A stretch of DNA of 64,000 bases. Source: Variovorax sp. PAMC 28711 (lineage in GTDB: Bacteria > Pseudomonadota > Gammaproteobacteria > Burkholderiales > Burkholderiaceae_C). Of the stretch, positions 1 to 7,981 are shown one piece after another. Both the position numbers and the translations under genes were made by a program. Below the pieces are notes generated by a model, which had not been told where the DNA came from, ran no database searches, and saw nothing but the letters and a program-made list of their open reading frames with translations. The stretch lies in contig NZ_CP014517.1 in NCBI RefSeq assembly GCF_001577265.1, forward strand, positions 1,603,001 through 1,667,000, given 5' to 3'. Within the stretch, counting starts at the first letter, position 1, and the number at the start of each line of letters is the position of its first letter.

Positions 1-885
1 GTGCCCTTCGCCGCAGGCGGCCCGACCGACCGCGTGGCGCGCGATCTGGCCGAAGCCATGCGCAAGCCGCTCGATGGCGTGAGCATCGTGGTCGACAACG
101 CGGCCGGCGCCGGCAGCACCATCGGCAACGCCAAGGTGGCCCGCGCCAAGAACGACGGCTACACGCTGCTGCTCACGCACGTCGGCATGGCGACCACGCC
201 GGTGCTGTACCGCAAGCTGCCGTACAACTACGAGACCGATTTCGAGTACCTCGGCATGATCAACGACGTGCCGATGACGGTCATCGGCAAGCCGCAACTC
301 GAAGCCAACAACTTCAAGGAACTGCGCGACTGGATCGGCAAGACCGGCAGCAAGGTCAACCTCGGCAACGCCGGCATCGGCTCCGCGTCGCACCTGTGCG
401 GCCTGCTGTTCCAGAGCGAACTCAAGGTCGAAATGACGACCGTGCCGTACAAGGGCACCGCCCCGGCCATCGCCGACCTGCTGGGCGGCCAGATCGACCT
501 GCTCTGCGACCAGACCACCAACACGACGAGCCAGATCGAAGCCAAGAAGGTCAAACCCTACGCCGTCACCACGCTCAAGCGCCTCACCACGCCGGCGCTC
601 AAGGACATTCCGACGGCCGACGAGTCCGGGCTGAAGGGCTTCCAGGTCACCATCTGGCACGGTCTCTACGCGCCCAAGGGCACGCCGGCGCCGGTGCTGA
701 AGAAGCTGAACGACGCCCTCAAGGTCGCGCTGAAGGACCCTGAATTCCTGAAGAAGGAAGAAGGCCTCGGCGCCGTCGTCGTGACCGACAAGCGCATCGA
801 GCCGGCCGAGCACAAGAAGTTCGTGCAAGCCGAAGTCGCGCGCTTCGGCCCGGTGATCAAGGCAGCGGGCGTCTACGCGGACTGA
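1..885 (+). CDS. Bug/TctC-family tripartite tricarboxylate transporter receptor (5' partial)
   Basis: Periplasmic solute-binding protein of the Bug/TctC family, which captures small carboxylates for a TctAB-type permease or acts as an orphan receptor. The visible 294 residues open inside the conserved beta-strand/loop VPFAAGGPTDRVARDL, so the real start and the signal peptide lie left of the window; the GTG at base 1 is an internal valine codon. Downstream family landmarks are present: the NKPGAG-like VDNAAGAGSTIGN, the NDGYTLLLTHVG stretch and the VPYKGTAPAIADLLGGQIDL motif of the ligand-binding cleft. It ends at TGA 883-885 and is followed by a clear intrinsic terminator, so it is the last gene of its transcript. 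The substrate cannot be read from sequence. No permease genes lie to its right. Confidence 0.93.
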   Translation: MPFAAGGPTDRVARDLAEAMRKPLDGVSIVVDNAAGAGSTIGNAKVARAKNDGYTLLLTHVGMATTPVLYRKLPYNYETDFEYLGMINDVPMTVIGKPQLEANNFKELRDWIGKTGSKVNLGNAGIGSASHLCGLLFQSELKVEMTTVPYKGTAPAIADLLGGQIDLLCDQTTNTTSQIEAKKVKPYAVTTLKRLTTPALKDIPTADESGLKGFQVTIWHGLYAPKGTPAPVLKKLNDALKVALKDPEFLKKEEGLGAVVVTDKRIEPAEHKKFVQAEVARFGPVIKAAGVYAD

Positions 886-902
886 TCGGTCCTCATGCCA
901 AC

Positions 903-931
903 AAAAGCCGGGCCCTGCCCGGCTTTTTTTT
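903..931 (+). terminator. Rho-independent terminator after the TctC receptor gene
   Basis: An inverted repeat AAAAGCCGGGC / GCCCGGCTTTT with a 3-base loop is followed by a run of eight T. It lies 18 bases after the stop of the partial receptor gene and before the convergent LysR gene. Confidence 0.9.
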
Positions 932-973
932 GAGCGCGTGTAAGGGCTCGCGCCGAGGCGAGGTCTTGCTCTG

Positions 974-1870
974 TCAGGGTGGCAACAGCGCCCGGCTGGC
1001 TGCTGCGACCACCTGCCGCGTCAAGCTCTCAAGAAGCGCGGAGGCGGCGCGCGCCTGTTGCCAGTACAGCGGCACATCCAGGGGCATCGTCGGCGCCAGG
1101 TCGACCAGCGAGCCATCCTTCAAGTGCTGCGCGATCAGGGACAGCGGATGCAGGCCCCAGCCCATCCCGGCCAATGCGGCCGTCACGAACGCATGGGACG
1201 ACGGGACGACGTGTCGGGGCAACTCGACATGCCGATGGCACAGGCGGCGCGCCCACTGGCTCTGCAACGCGTCCTTGGTGTTGAAGACGAGGCTCGGCGC
1301 CACGGCCAGGCTGGCCGCACCCACGCCTTCAGCGAAATGCCGCGCCCTGAAGGCGGGACTGGCTGCCGCCACGTAGCGCATCGCCCCCAATGCCTGGCTG
1401 TTGCACCCCGCCGCCGGTCGGGCACCGCCGGTGACGGCCGCCATCACCACGCCACTGCGCAGCCACTCGGCCGTGTGGTCCTGGTCGTCCACCGCGATTT
1501 CGACGAGAACGGGTGCGTCGGCCGCGAAGATCGCCACGGCGGGCGCAAACCACGTTGCGAGGCTGTCGGCGTTGACCGCGACGGGTAACTGGACCCGCGC
1601 AGCCCTGTCCGACACCAGCGACGGAACGGCATCCGAGAGGTCTTGTTCGAGCAATCTGACGCGATCGACGTGCTGGCAAAGGCGCCGTCCTGCTTCCGTT
1701 GCGCGGCAGGGCTGATCGCGCACCACGAGCGCGCAACCCATGCGCTCCTCCAGGAGTCGCACGCGCTGGGAAATGGCGGACGGTGTGACATGAAGCGCGC
1801 TGGCCGCGCGATCAAAACTGCCTTCACGTACCACCGCAGCAAGCGCGGACAGTGCTGAATAGTCGAGCAT
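974..1870 (-). CDS. LysR-family regulator of the ArgP/LysG type
   Basis: 298-residue LysR-type transcriptional regulator. The N-terminal winged helix-turn-helix covers about residues 3-62 (LSALAAVVREGSFDRAASAL then VTPSAISQRVRLLEERMG), and the rest is the periplasmic-binding-like effector domain. The N-terminus and the layout match the ArgP/LysG group, which senses lysine or arginine and activates a basic amino-acid exporter. It is divergent from a LysE-family exporter gene, with 73 bases between the two starts, and this is the usual argP-argO or lysG-lysE arrangement. Inference: it controls the adjacent exporter in response to a basic amino acid. The start at 1870 gives the expected MLDYSALSALA N-terminus. 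Confidence 0.85.
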   Translation of the reverse strand: MLDYSALSALAAVVREGSFDRAASALHVTPSAISQRVRLLEERMGCALVVRDQPCRATEAGRRLCQHVDRVRLLEQDLSDAVPSLVSDRAARVQLPVAVNADSLATWFAPAVAIFAADAPVLVEIAVDDQDHTAEWLRSGVVMAAVTGGARPAAGCNSQALGAMRYVAAASPAFRARHFAEGVGAASLAVAPSLVFNTKDALQSQWARRLCHRHVELPRHVVPSSHAFVTAALAGMGWGLHPLSLIAQHLKDGSLVDLAPTMPLDVPLYWQQARAASALLESLTRQVVAAASRALLPP

Positions 1871-1943
1871 CGCATTAGATTTTCTGAAGCTGGATTAGAA
1901 ACCGTAGTTTGTCTTTGTCTCTCGAGACCGGCAAGCTCCGCCC
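1871..1943. promoter_or_regulatory. Divergent control region between LysR regulator and LysE exporter
   Basis: This 73-base, AT-richer stretch between two divergent genes contains two ATTAGA/GATTAGA direct repeats (about 1875-1880 and 1892-1897), plausible half-sites for the LysR protein. No confident -35/-10 pair was assigned. Confidence 0.45.
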
Positions 1944-2579
1944 ATGATGACTTCTCCAGCCCTTCCGGCCTTCGCGCAAGGCCTCGCCCTGAGCTTGGGA
2001 CTGATCGCCGCCATCGGCGCCCAGAACGCCCTCGTCCTGCGGCAGGGGCTGCGCCGCGAGCACGTCGGGAGCATCGTTCTGTTCTGCGCAACGGCGGATG
2101 CGGTCCTGATTGCGGCCGGCGTGCTGGGCATGGCACACGCACTGGGCCAGCGGCCCGAACTGGCGCGCTTGCTGGCCCTCGCGGGCGCTGCCTTCCTCAC
2201 GATGTACGGCGTTTTGGCCTTGCGCCGCGCGCGGCATGCGCAGCCGATGCACCCTGCTGACAACCGGCCCATGACTCGCGGAACGGCAATCGCACAGGCG
2301 GCTGCGTTCACGCTGCTCAATCCGCATGTTTATCTCGACACCGTCCTGCTGGTTGGCACCGTGGGCGCCCAACAACCTCCGGCCTTGCGCGGCTGGTTCA
2401 TTGCAGGCGCCGCAACGGCCAGCTGCGTCTGGTTCATCCTGCTGGGCTTCGGCGCTCGCTTGATGGCGCCCTGGTTGGCCAAGCCGGGCGCGTGGCGCTG
2501 GCTGGACGGACTCATCGGCGTGACCATGCTCGTCCTGGCGGCGGCGCTGATTCGCCGTGCATTCGCGGGCACCTCGTAA
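1944..2579 (+). CDS. LysE/ArgO-family amino-acid exporter
   Basis: 211-residue inner-membrane exporter of the LysE superfamily, close to the usual family length. It has about six hydrophobic segments. The first carries the family signature GLIAAIGAQNALVLRQGLRR (residues about 19-38). A later segment has AAAFTLLNPHVYLDTVLL, typical of the LysE/ArgO branch rather than the RhtB branch. It probably exports lysine or arginine, lowering toxic cytoplasmic levels during peptide feeding. It is divergent from an ArgP/LysG-type regulator, which supports this substrate class. The first ATG (1944) is used; a second ATG follows directly at 1947 and cannot be excluded. Confidence 0.9.
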   Translation: MMTSPALPAFAQGLALSLGLIAAIGAQNALVLRQGLRREHVGSIVLFCATADAVLIAAGVLGMAHALGQRPELARLLALAGAAFLTMYGVLALRRARHAQPMHPADNRPMTRGTAIAQAAAFTLLNPHVYLDTVLLVGTVGAQQPPALRGWFIAGAATASCVWFILLGFGARLMAPWLAKPGAWRWLDGLIGVTMLVLAAALIRRAFAGTS

Positions 2580-2593
2580 CGCCGAAATGCCGC

Positions 2594-2620
2594 AAAAAAA
2601 GGCCCGCACGCGGCGGGCCC
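2594..2620 (-). terminator. Intrinsic terminator of the porin gene
   Basis: GGGCCCGCCGCGTGCGGGCC read on the minus strand is followed by seven T. The poly-T side faces away from the porin gene, so it ends porin transcription. It may also slow transcripts from the convergent lysE gene, which lacks its own T-run. Confidence 0.85.
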
Positions 2621-2668
2621 AAAAGGATCGGTTCAAAGACCCTTGGAGAAATTGGCTCTGTCTTCCGC

Positions 2669-3883
2669 TCAGAACGTGTGGCGGATGCCGAACTCGTAGC
2701 CGGTCGACGACTTCGGCCGCACGGCCACCGCGTTGGCGGTGGTGACGTAAGCAGGACCGGCGCCCACCGTGAGGTTGGCGCCGTTCTTGTTGGAGACGCG
2801 CGCCAGCGTGCCATAGAGCGCGGTGCGCTTCGACAGGTTGTGCACGTAGCCCAGCGCCAGCTTGTTCGCCTTCGGGTCGGCCGTGCTCACACCGAAAGCC
2901 GGTGCGCGGTTGTCGTCGTACTTGACCTGCGCATACGACGCGCGGATCAGGCCGGGACCGACCGGTACCGTCACACCCAGCAGATAGCCCGTGAGGTCGA
3001 CGCCCTGCGTTTGCGAGAACGCGTTGAGCGGGTCGCGCTCGTCGTTCGAGCGGGAGATCTCGCCGAACACCTTCGCCACGCCGAAGTCATAGCTCGAGCC
3101 GAGGTTGAAGGTCTTGATGTTGCCGAGGCGCGTCACGGCTGCGGTGCCCGTGCCGGTGGTCAAGCTGGTGTCGTTCTGCGCGTAGCTGGCCGCGATGTCG
3201 AACGGGCCGTTGGCGTAGCCCAAGCGGCCGCCCACATGGCGTCCGGTGCTCGTGCGGTCGGCGCCCGCGAAGGTGTCGGGCGAGGTGCGCACCCGCTCGT
3301 GGAATGCGTACTCGACATTGCCGTAGAAGCCACCGAGGTTGCGCGGCAGGAAGTACGACACCATGTTGCTGGCGCGCTTGTAGGCGCTGTTGGCACCGAA
3401 GCCGCCGCCGGCCGTGCTGGTCTCGTTGGCGTCGATGATCAGCGAGCCGCCGATGCCGGTGTCGCCGAACGGATCGAAGGTTTCTTCCTGGTAGACGGTC
3501 GCGGTCTTGTCGCGGCCGAGGCGGATCTCGCCGAAAGCGCCCGACAGGCTCACGGTCGAGCGGCGCGAGAACGCGAGGGCCGGGCCACCGTCGTCGTTGC
3601 CCAGCGGCGCTTCGAGCCAGAAGCCGGCTGCGAGGCCGCCGCCGAGATCTTCCACGCCACGAAAGCCGAGGCGGCTGGAACTCAGGCCGGAATTGGCCAG
3701 CTCGGTGCGGCTGGCCTTGACCGAGAGGCCGGGGCCGAAGCCGTTGATCGATTCGCTTTTGTTCGACACGTTGCGCACGGCGGCATCGACGACGCCGAAC
3801 AGGGTCACGCTCGACTGGGCCGACGCGATGCCGCCAGTGGCCAGGGCGGCCACGACGACAAGGGTTTTCTTCATACGGATCAC
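2669..3883 (-). CDS. Gram-negative outer-membrane porin (trimeric 16-strand type)
   Basis: 404-residue outer-membrane general porin of the betaproteobacterial OmpC-like family, passing small hydrophilic solutes. Residues about 1-23 form a signal peptide ending ASAQ; the mature protein starts SSVTLFGVVDAAV, the typical first beta-strand. The C-terminus YEFGIRHTF ends in Phe, as needed for BAM-dependent insertion. The chosen start is a GTG at 3883: a GGAG Shine-Dalgarno lies 6 bases before it, whereas the ATG at 3874 (MKKTLVV) would be 15 bases from that site. Either start leaves a functional signal peptide. The gene is monocistronic with its own terminator. Substrate preference cannot be inferred. 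Confidence 0.95.
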   Translation of the reverse strand: MIRMKKTLVVVAALATGGIASAQSSVTLFGVVDAAVRNVSNKSESINGFGPGLSVKASRTELANSGLSSSRLGFRGVEDLGGGLAAGFWLEAPLGNDDGGPALAFSRRSTVSLSGAFGEIRLGRDKTATVYQEETFDPFGDTGIGGSLIIDANETSTAGGGFGANSAYKRASNMVSYFLPRNLGGFYGNVEYAFHERVRTSPDTFAGADRTSTGRHVGGRLGYANGPFDIAASYAQNDTSLTTGTGTAAVTRLGNIKTFNLGSSYDFGVAKVFGEISRSNDERDPLNAFSQTQGVDLTGYLLGVTVPVGPGLIRASYAQVKYDDNRAPAFGVSTADPKANKLALGYVHNLSKRTALYGTLARVSNKNGANLTVGAGPAYVTTANAVAVRPKSSTGYEFGIRHTF

Positions 3884-4100
3884 GAAACACTCCAGGTTGG
3901 GGAAGGCCCGGAGTGTTCGTCAGCCACAAGTCAGAAAGGTTGCAGGCGCCGATAACCCTGGCCGACACAAGCGCTCGCGCCGGGTCATCACCACGTCGTA
4001 TTTCGCGTGGCACACCAGTCGGGTTAGCCCCGCTGCGCCGAATCGTCACGTTCGATACGATTTTCGGCATGGCGCACGCTGTTCCTGCGCTGGAGCCGAT

Positions 4101-5120
4101 ATGGACTTGACGATTTCAGCGCCCGACCGACGGGCGCTCTACCGCACGATGGTGCGCATTCGCGCCTTCGAGAACGCCGCCGAGATCGCCAGCCAGGGCG
4201 GCGTGAGCGCGTATGGCCAAGAGGCCGCCGGCGCCGCGAAAGTGCGTGGCCCACTGCATCTTTCGACCGGGCAGGAGGCCGTGCCGGCCGGCGTGTGCGC
4301 GCACCTGAAAGCTGCCGACTACCTCACGTCGACGCACCGCGGCCACGGCCACACGCTCGCCAAGGGCGCCGACCTCACACGGATGATGGCCGAGCTGTTC
4401 GGCAAGGCGACCGGCTTCAACGGCGGCAAGGGCGGCTCGATGCACATCGCCGACTTTTCCGTCGGGATGCTCGGGGCCAACGGCGTCGTGGCCGCCGGGC
4501 TGCCAATCGCGGTCGGCGCGGCGCACGCGCAAAAACTGCAAAAGCGCGACGCGATCACCGTCTGCTTTTTCGGCGATGGCGCGATCAACCGCGGCCCCTT
4601 TCTCGAAGCACTGAACTGGGCACGCGTGTACACGCTGCCCGTGCTCTTCGTCTGCGAAGACAACCGCTGGAGCGCGACCACGGCCAGCGGCCCGATGACC
4701 GCCGGCGACGGCGCCTCGGCACGCGCCGAAGCGCTCGACATCGCCGCCACGCAGGTCGACGGCAACGACGTGTTCGCGGTGCACGCGGCCGCAGCGCGGC
4801 TGGTCGCCGAAGTGCGCAGCGGCGCCGGCCCGCGATTGCTGCACGCCCTCACCTACCGCGTGAAAGGCCACGTGTCGGTCGATACTGCTGCATACCGCGA
4901 CCCGGCCGAACTGGCTGCCGCCCTCGAGACCGATCCGATCGCCAGTGCACGCGCCAAGTGCCTGGTAGCGGGCCTCGATGCCGCCGATCTCGATGCGATC
5001 GAGGCCGAAGCGAAAGCCGAAGTCGAAACGGCCCTGAACGCCGCCGACGCCGCGCCGTGGCCCGACGCCAGCGCCGCCTTCACCGACGTGCAGACCACGG
5101 GAGCCGGCCAATGGCATTGA
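4101..5120 (+). CDS. Thiamine-diphosphate-dependent dehydrogenase E1 component, alpha subunit
   Basis: 339-residue alpha subunit of an alpha2beta2 E1 enzyme (pyruvate/acetoin/branched-chain 2-oxoacid dehydrogenase family), which decarboxylates its substrate on thiamine diphosphate. The ThDP/Mg motif is present as GDGAINRG with the closing Asn about 26 residues on (VLFVCEDN). The phosphorylation-loop region HGHTLAKG and GGKGGSMHIAD are typical of the AcoA/PdhA group. The ATG at 4101 is preceded by GGAG with 5-base spacing. The stop overlaps the start of the beta-subunit gene by 10 bases, so the two are translationally coupled. No E2 or E3 gene follows, which is odd for a complete complex. The substrate is unknown; an AcoA-like role is possible. 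Confidence 0.92.
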   Translation: MDLTISAPDRRALYRTMVRIRAFENAAEIASQGGVSAYGQEAAGAAKVRGPLHLSTGQEAVPAGVCAHLKAADYLTSTHRGHGHTLAKGADLTRMMAELFGKATGFNGGKGGSMHIADFSVGMLGANGVVAAGLPIAVGAAHAQKLQKRDAITVCFFGDGAINRGPFLEALNWARVYTLPVLFVCEDNRWSATTASGPMTAGDGASARAEALDIAATQVDGNDVFAVHAAAARLVAEVRSGAGPRLLHALTYRVKGHVSVDTAAYRDPAELAAALETDPIASARAKCLVAGLDAADLDAIEAEAKAEVETALNAADAAPWPDASAAFTDVQTTGAGQWH

Positions 5121-6073
5121 TCGATTTGAGCTACGCCGAGGCCGCAGCGCTCGCCGTGCGGCATGCGATGGAGGCCGATTCGAACGTCGTCGTGCTCGGC
5201 GAAGACGTGGGCCGCGGCGGCATCTTCGGCCAGTACAAGGGACTGCAGCAGCGCTTTGGCGCGGACCGCGTGATCGACACGCCGATCAGCGAGGCCGCGA
5301 TCATGGGCGCGGGCGTCGGCATGGCGCTCGCGGGCCTGCGACCGGTGGTCGAGATGCGCGTGGTCGACTTCGCGCTCTGCGGCATGGACGAGCTGGTCAA
5401 CCAGGCCGCCAAGAACCGCTTCATGTTCGGTGGCCAGGGCCGCGTGCCGCTGGTGGCGCGCATGCCGGGCGGCATCTGGGATGCGTCCGCGGCGCAGCAT
5501 TCGCAGTCGCTCGAAGCGTGGTTCGCACACCTGCCCGGCGTGGTGGTGGTGAGCCCGTCGACGCCGCAGGACAACTACAGCCTGCTGCGCGCATCGCTCG
5601 CGTGCGGCGACCCAGTCGTCTACATCGAGCACAAGGCGCTGTGGGGCGTGCGTGGCCCCGTCGACCTCGCGCTCGACGTGCCGCTGGGGCGCGCCGCCCG
5701 GCGCCGCACTGGCGACGCGCTCACGCTCGTGAGCTGGGGCAAGCAGCTGCAGGCCTGCGCTGCGGCCTGCGACGCTCTGGCGAACGAAGGCATCGCGGTC
5801 GATCTGCTCGACCTGCGCACGCTCTGGCCGTGGGACCGCGAGGCGGTGCTGTCGTCGTGCACGCGCACCGGCCGCCTGCTGGTCGTGCACGAAGCGGTGC
5901 AGGCGGCCGGCTTCGGCGCGGAGATCGCCGCGACGGCGGCCGAAGCGACGGGCTGCAAGGTCGCGCGGCTCGGTGCGCCGCGCATCCCGGTCGGCTACGC
6001 GCCGGTGCTCGAGGCGCAATCGCGCGTAGGCGCCGAGGCCATCGCCACGGCTGCACGCAAGTTGGTCGGCTGA
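5111..6073 (+). CDS. Thiamine-diphosphate-dependent dehydrogenase E1 component, beta subunit
   Basis: 320-residue beta subunit partner of the preceding E1 alpha. Family blocks seen are GEDVGRGGIFGQYKGL, the DTPISEAAIMGAGVGMA segment with the conserved Glu that activates thiamine diphosphate, a central transketolase pyrimidine-binding domain (to about residue 180), and a C-terminal transketolase domain with DLLDLRTLWPWD. Its ATG lies inside the end of the alpha gene in another frame, so the two are coupled and probably made in equal amounts. Only nine bases separate it from the following MarR gene, so it belongs to the same operon. Without an E2 gene nearby, the complex must borrow E2/E3 from elsewhere or use another acceptor. 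Confidence 0.93.
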   Translation: MALIDLSYAEAAALAVRHAMEADSNVVVLGEDVGRGGIFGQYKGLQQRFGADRVIDTPISEAAIMGAGVGMALAGLRPVVEMRVVDFALCGMDELVNQAAKNRFMFGGQGRVPLVARMPGGIWDASAAQHSQSLEAWFAHLPGVVVVSPSTPQDNYSLLRASLACGDPVVYIEHKALWGVRGPVDLALDVPLGRAARRRTGDALTLVSWGKQLQACAAACDALANEGIAVDLLDLRTLWPWDREAVLSSCTRTGRLLVVHEAVQAAGFGAEIAATAAEATGCKVARLGAPRIPVGYAPVLEAQSRVGAEAIATAARKLVG

Positions 6074-6082
6074 CGGACCGAC

Positions 6083-6508
6083 GTGGTCGAGTCGGTCTTC
6101 TTCAAGCTGGTGCGAGTGGTCAACCTCACCGCCCGGCCGTTCCAGCAGCGCGTCGGCCGCCAGCACCAGCTCACGCTGAACGAATGGCGCACGCTCGCGG
6201 TGTTGGCGGCCGAGCCTGGCATCACCGCGACGCAGGTGTCCGACCTGACCGGCCTCGACAAGATGGCGGTGAGCCGCGCGCTCACCGGCTTGAAGCAACA
6301 CAAGCGCGTGCAGCGACACGACGACCCGACCGACCAGCGCCGCAGCCGGCTCTACCTCACGGCCGCCGGCAAGGCGCTGTTCGAGGTGGCCAGCGCCGAA
6401 GCGCAGGCGCGGGAGGCCGAGCTGTTCGCTGGCGTCGACACCGCCGAGCTGGCCCGACTGGGCGCCACGCTCGACAAACTGATCGCGGCGATCGAGACAA
6501 CGGACTGA
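6083..6508 (+). CDS. MarR-family transcriptional regulator
   Basis: 141-residue winged-helix regulator. The helix-turn-helix is at about residues 48-70 (ITATQVSDLTGLDKMAVSRAL) and the wing follows as DDPTDQRRSRLYLTAAGKAL, the D-X-R-X-R wing typical of MarR dimers. It begins with GTG at 6083, nine bases after the E1 beta stop, and lies between E1 genes and a TctC receptor, so it probably senses the substrate of that cluster. No palindromic operator was assigned with confidence. The ligand is unknown. Confidence 0.9.
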   Translation: MVESVFFKLVRVVNLTARPFQQRVGRQHQLTLNEWRTLAVLAAEPGITATQVSDLTGLDKMAVSRALTGLKQHKRVQRHDDPTDQRRSRLYLTAAGKALFEVASAEAQAREAELFAGVDTAELARLGATLDKLIAAIETTD

Positions 6509-6566
6509 GCCGGCCCGGGGTTATTACCCGCACCAGTTCGGCCGCTTCGCACTTACAACCTTGGGC

Positions 6567-6950
6567 ATGCCGATGTCGTTGCGCGTGGTCGATTCCATCA
6601 CCGAACTGCGGCCGGCCGATGCCGGGTGCATCGCGGTGAGTGGCTCGCATGGCGGCATCAGCTCGGCGCGCTATGCGCTCGCCGCGCGACCGTTGCTCAG
6701 CGTTTTCAACGACGCGGGCGTGGGCCGTGACGGCGCCGGCATCGCAGCATTGGCGTTCCTTCAATCGCAGGGCCTCGCGGCCTGCGCCGTGGCGCATTCG
6801 GGCGCACGCATCGGCGACGCGCGCAGCACGCTCGACGACGGCGTGACAAGCCATTGCAACGAAGCCGCTGTCGCGCTGGGCGTTCGCACTGGGCAACCGG
6901 TGCGCGACGCGGTGGCCGTCCTCCAACTCCCTTCCAGAAAGCAGACATGA
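6567..6950 (+). CDS. Conserved uncharacterised protein coupled to a TctC receptor
   Basis: 127-residue soluble protein with no family I can name. It has two glycine-rich loops, [14 protein letters not shown] (about residues 25-38) and [16 protein letters not shown] (about 47-62), and a later [17 protein letters not shown]. The loops look like ligand- or cofactor-binding turns, but no catalytic motif is established. There is no signal peptide. The stop overlaps the ATG of the following TctC gene (ATGA), so the two are translated together. Start candidates are TTG 6561, ATG 6567 and ATG 6573; none has a strong ribosome-binding site, and ATG 6567 is chosen. It probably works in the same pathway as the E1 subunits and the receptor. 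Confidence 0.7.
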   Translation: MPMSLRVVDSITELRPADAGCIAVSGSHGGISSARYALAARPLLSVFNDAGVGRDGAGIAALAFLQSQGLAACAVAHSGARIGDARSTLDDGVTSHCNEAAVALGVRTGQPVRDAVAVLQLPSRKQT

Positions 6951-7963
6951 CTCATCTTTTCCAGCCAACCCGGCGCTCAGCGTTGGCCGCCGTGGCGGCC
7001 GCATCGATCGTTGCAGTGGCCGGCCCCGCGGCCGCGCAAGGCACCTGGCCAAACAAGCCGGTGCGCATCGTCGTGCCCTTCGCGGCAGGCGGCACCACCG
7101 ACATCCTCGCGCGCGCGATCGCGCCCGAGCTGTCGAAGGCGTTCGGCCAGCAGTTCATCGTCGACAACAAGCCGGGTGCTGGCGGCAATCTCGGCGCCGA
7201 GATCGTGGCGCATGCGCCCAACGACGGCTACACGCTGCTCATGGGCACGGTCGGCACGCACGGCATCAACCGTGCGCTGTACCCCAAGCTGCCCTACGAC
7301 CCGATCAAGGACTTCGTGCCTGTGACGCTGGTCGCCGCCGTGCCGAACGTGATGGAAATGAACGCCGAGAAAGCGAAGGCGCTCAACATCAACAACGTGG
7401 CGGACTTCATCAAGTACGCAAAGGCCAACCCGGGCAAGCTGAACATGGCCTCGAGCGGCAGCGGCACCTCGATCCACCTGGCCGGCGAGCTCTTCAAGAG
7501 CATGACCGGCACCTACATGATCCATATCCCGTACCGCGGCTCCGGCCCCGCGCTGATGGACATGGTCGGCGGCAGCGCCGATGTGATGTTCGACAACCTG
7601 CCCTCGTCGATGCAGCAGATCAAAGGCGGCAAGTTGAAGGCGCTGGCCGTGACGAGCGCGACCCGCTCCAGCGCGCTGCCCGATGTGCCGACGGTCGAAG
7701 AAGTGGGTGGTCCCGCGCTCAAAGGTTACGAGGCGAGTTCATGGTTCGGCCTGCTCGCGCCCGCCGGCACGTCACCCGACACCGTGAACCGGATTCAGCA
7801 GGAGGTCTCGAAGTCGCTTGCGACGCCGGCGATGAAGGAAAAGATGCAGCTTCAGGGCGCGATCCCGAGCGGCAGCACCCCCGCGCAGTTCACGAAGCTC
7901 ATCGACGACGAGCACAAAAAATGGGCCAGGGTCGTCAAGGACTCCGGCGCGAAGGTGGACTAG
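6947..7963 (+). CDS. Bug/TctC-family tripartite tricarboxylate transporter receptor
   Basis: 338-residue periplasmic binding protein. The N-terminus [20 protein letters not shown] has twin arginines and ends in an AAAQG cleavage site, so export by Tat or Sec is likely. The mature part shows [39 protein letters not shown] and [20 protein letters not shown], the full set of family signatures. The start overlaps the stop of the uncharacterised gene before it, giving translational coupling. Like most Bug receptors it has no TctA/TctB permease nearby. Context with E1 genes and a MarR regulator suggests it binds a carboxylate handled by that locus. Confidence 0.94.
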   Translation: MTHLFQPTRRSALAAVAAASIVAVAGPAAAQGTWPNKPVRIVVPFAAGGTTDILARAIAPELSKAFGQQFIVDNKPGAGGNLGAEIVAHAPNDGYTLLMGTVGTHGINRALYPKLPYDPIKDFVPVTLVAAVPNVMEMNAEKAKALNINNVADFIKYAKANPGKLNMASSGSGTSIHLAGELFKSMTGTYMIHIPYRGSGPALMDMVGGSADVMFDNLPSSMQQIKGGKLKALAVTSATRSSALPDVPTVEEVGGPALKGYEASSWFGLLAPAGTSPDTVNRIQQEVSKSLATPAMKEKMQLQGAIPSGSTPAQFTKLIDDEHKKWARVVKDSGAKVD

Positions 7964-7981
7964 CGCCCGACGGCGCAGCGT

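Noticed and set aside
2492..3955. A 487-codon plus-strand frame opposite the porin gene
   Set aside because: No protein-like pattern; the porin has signal peptide, barrel and terminator on the minus strand.
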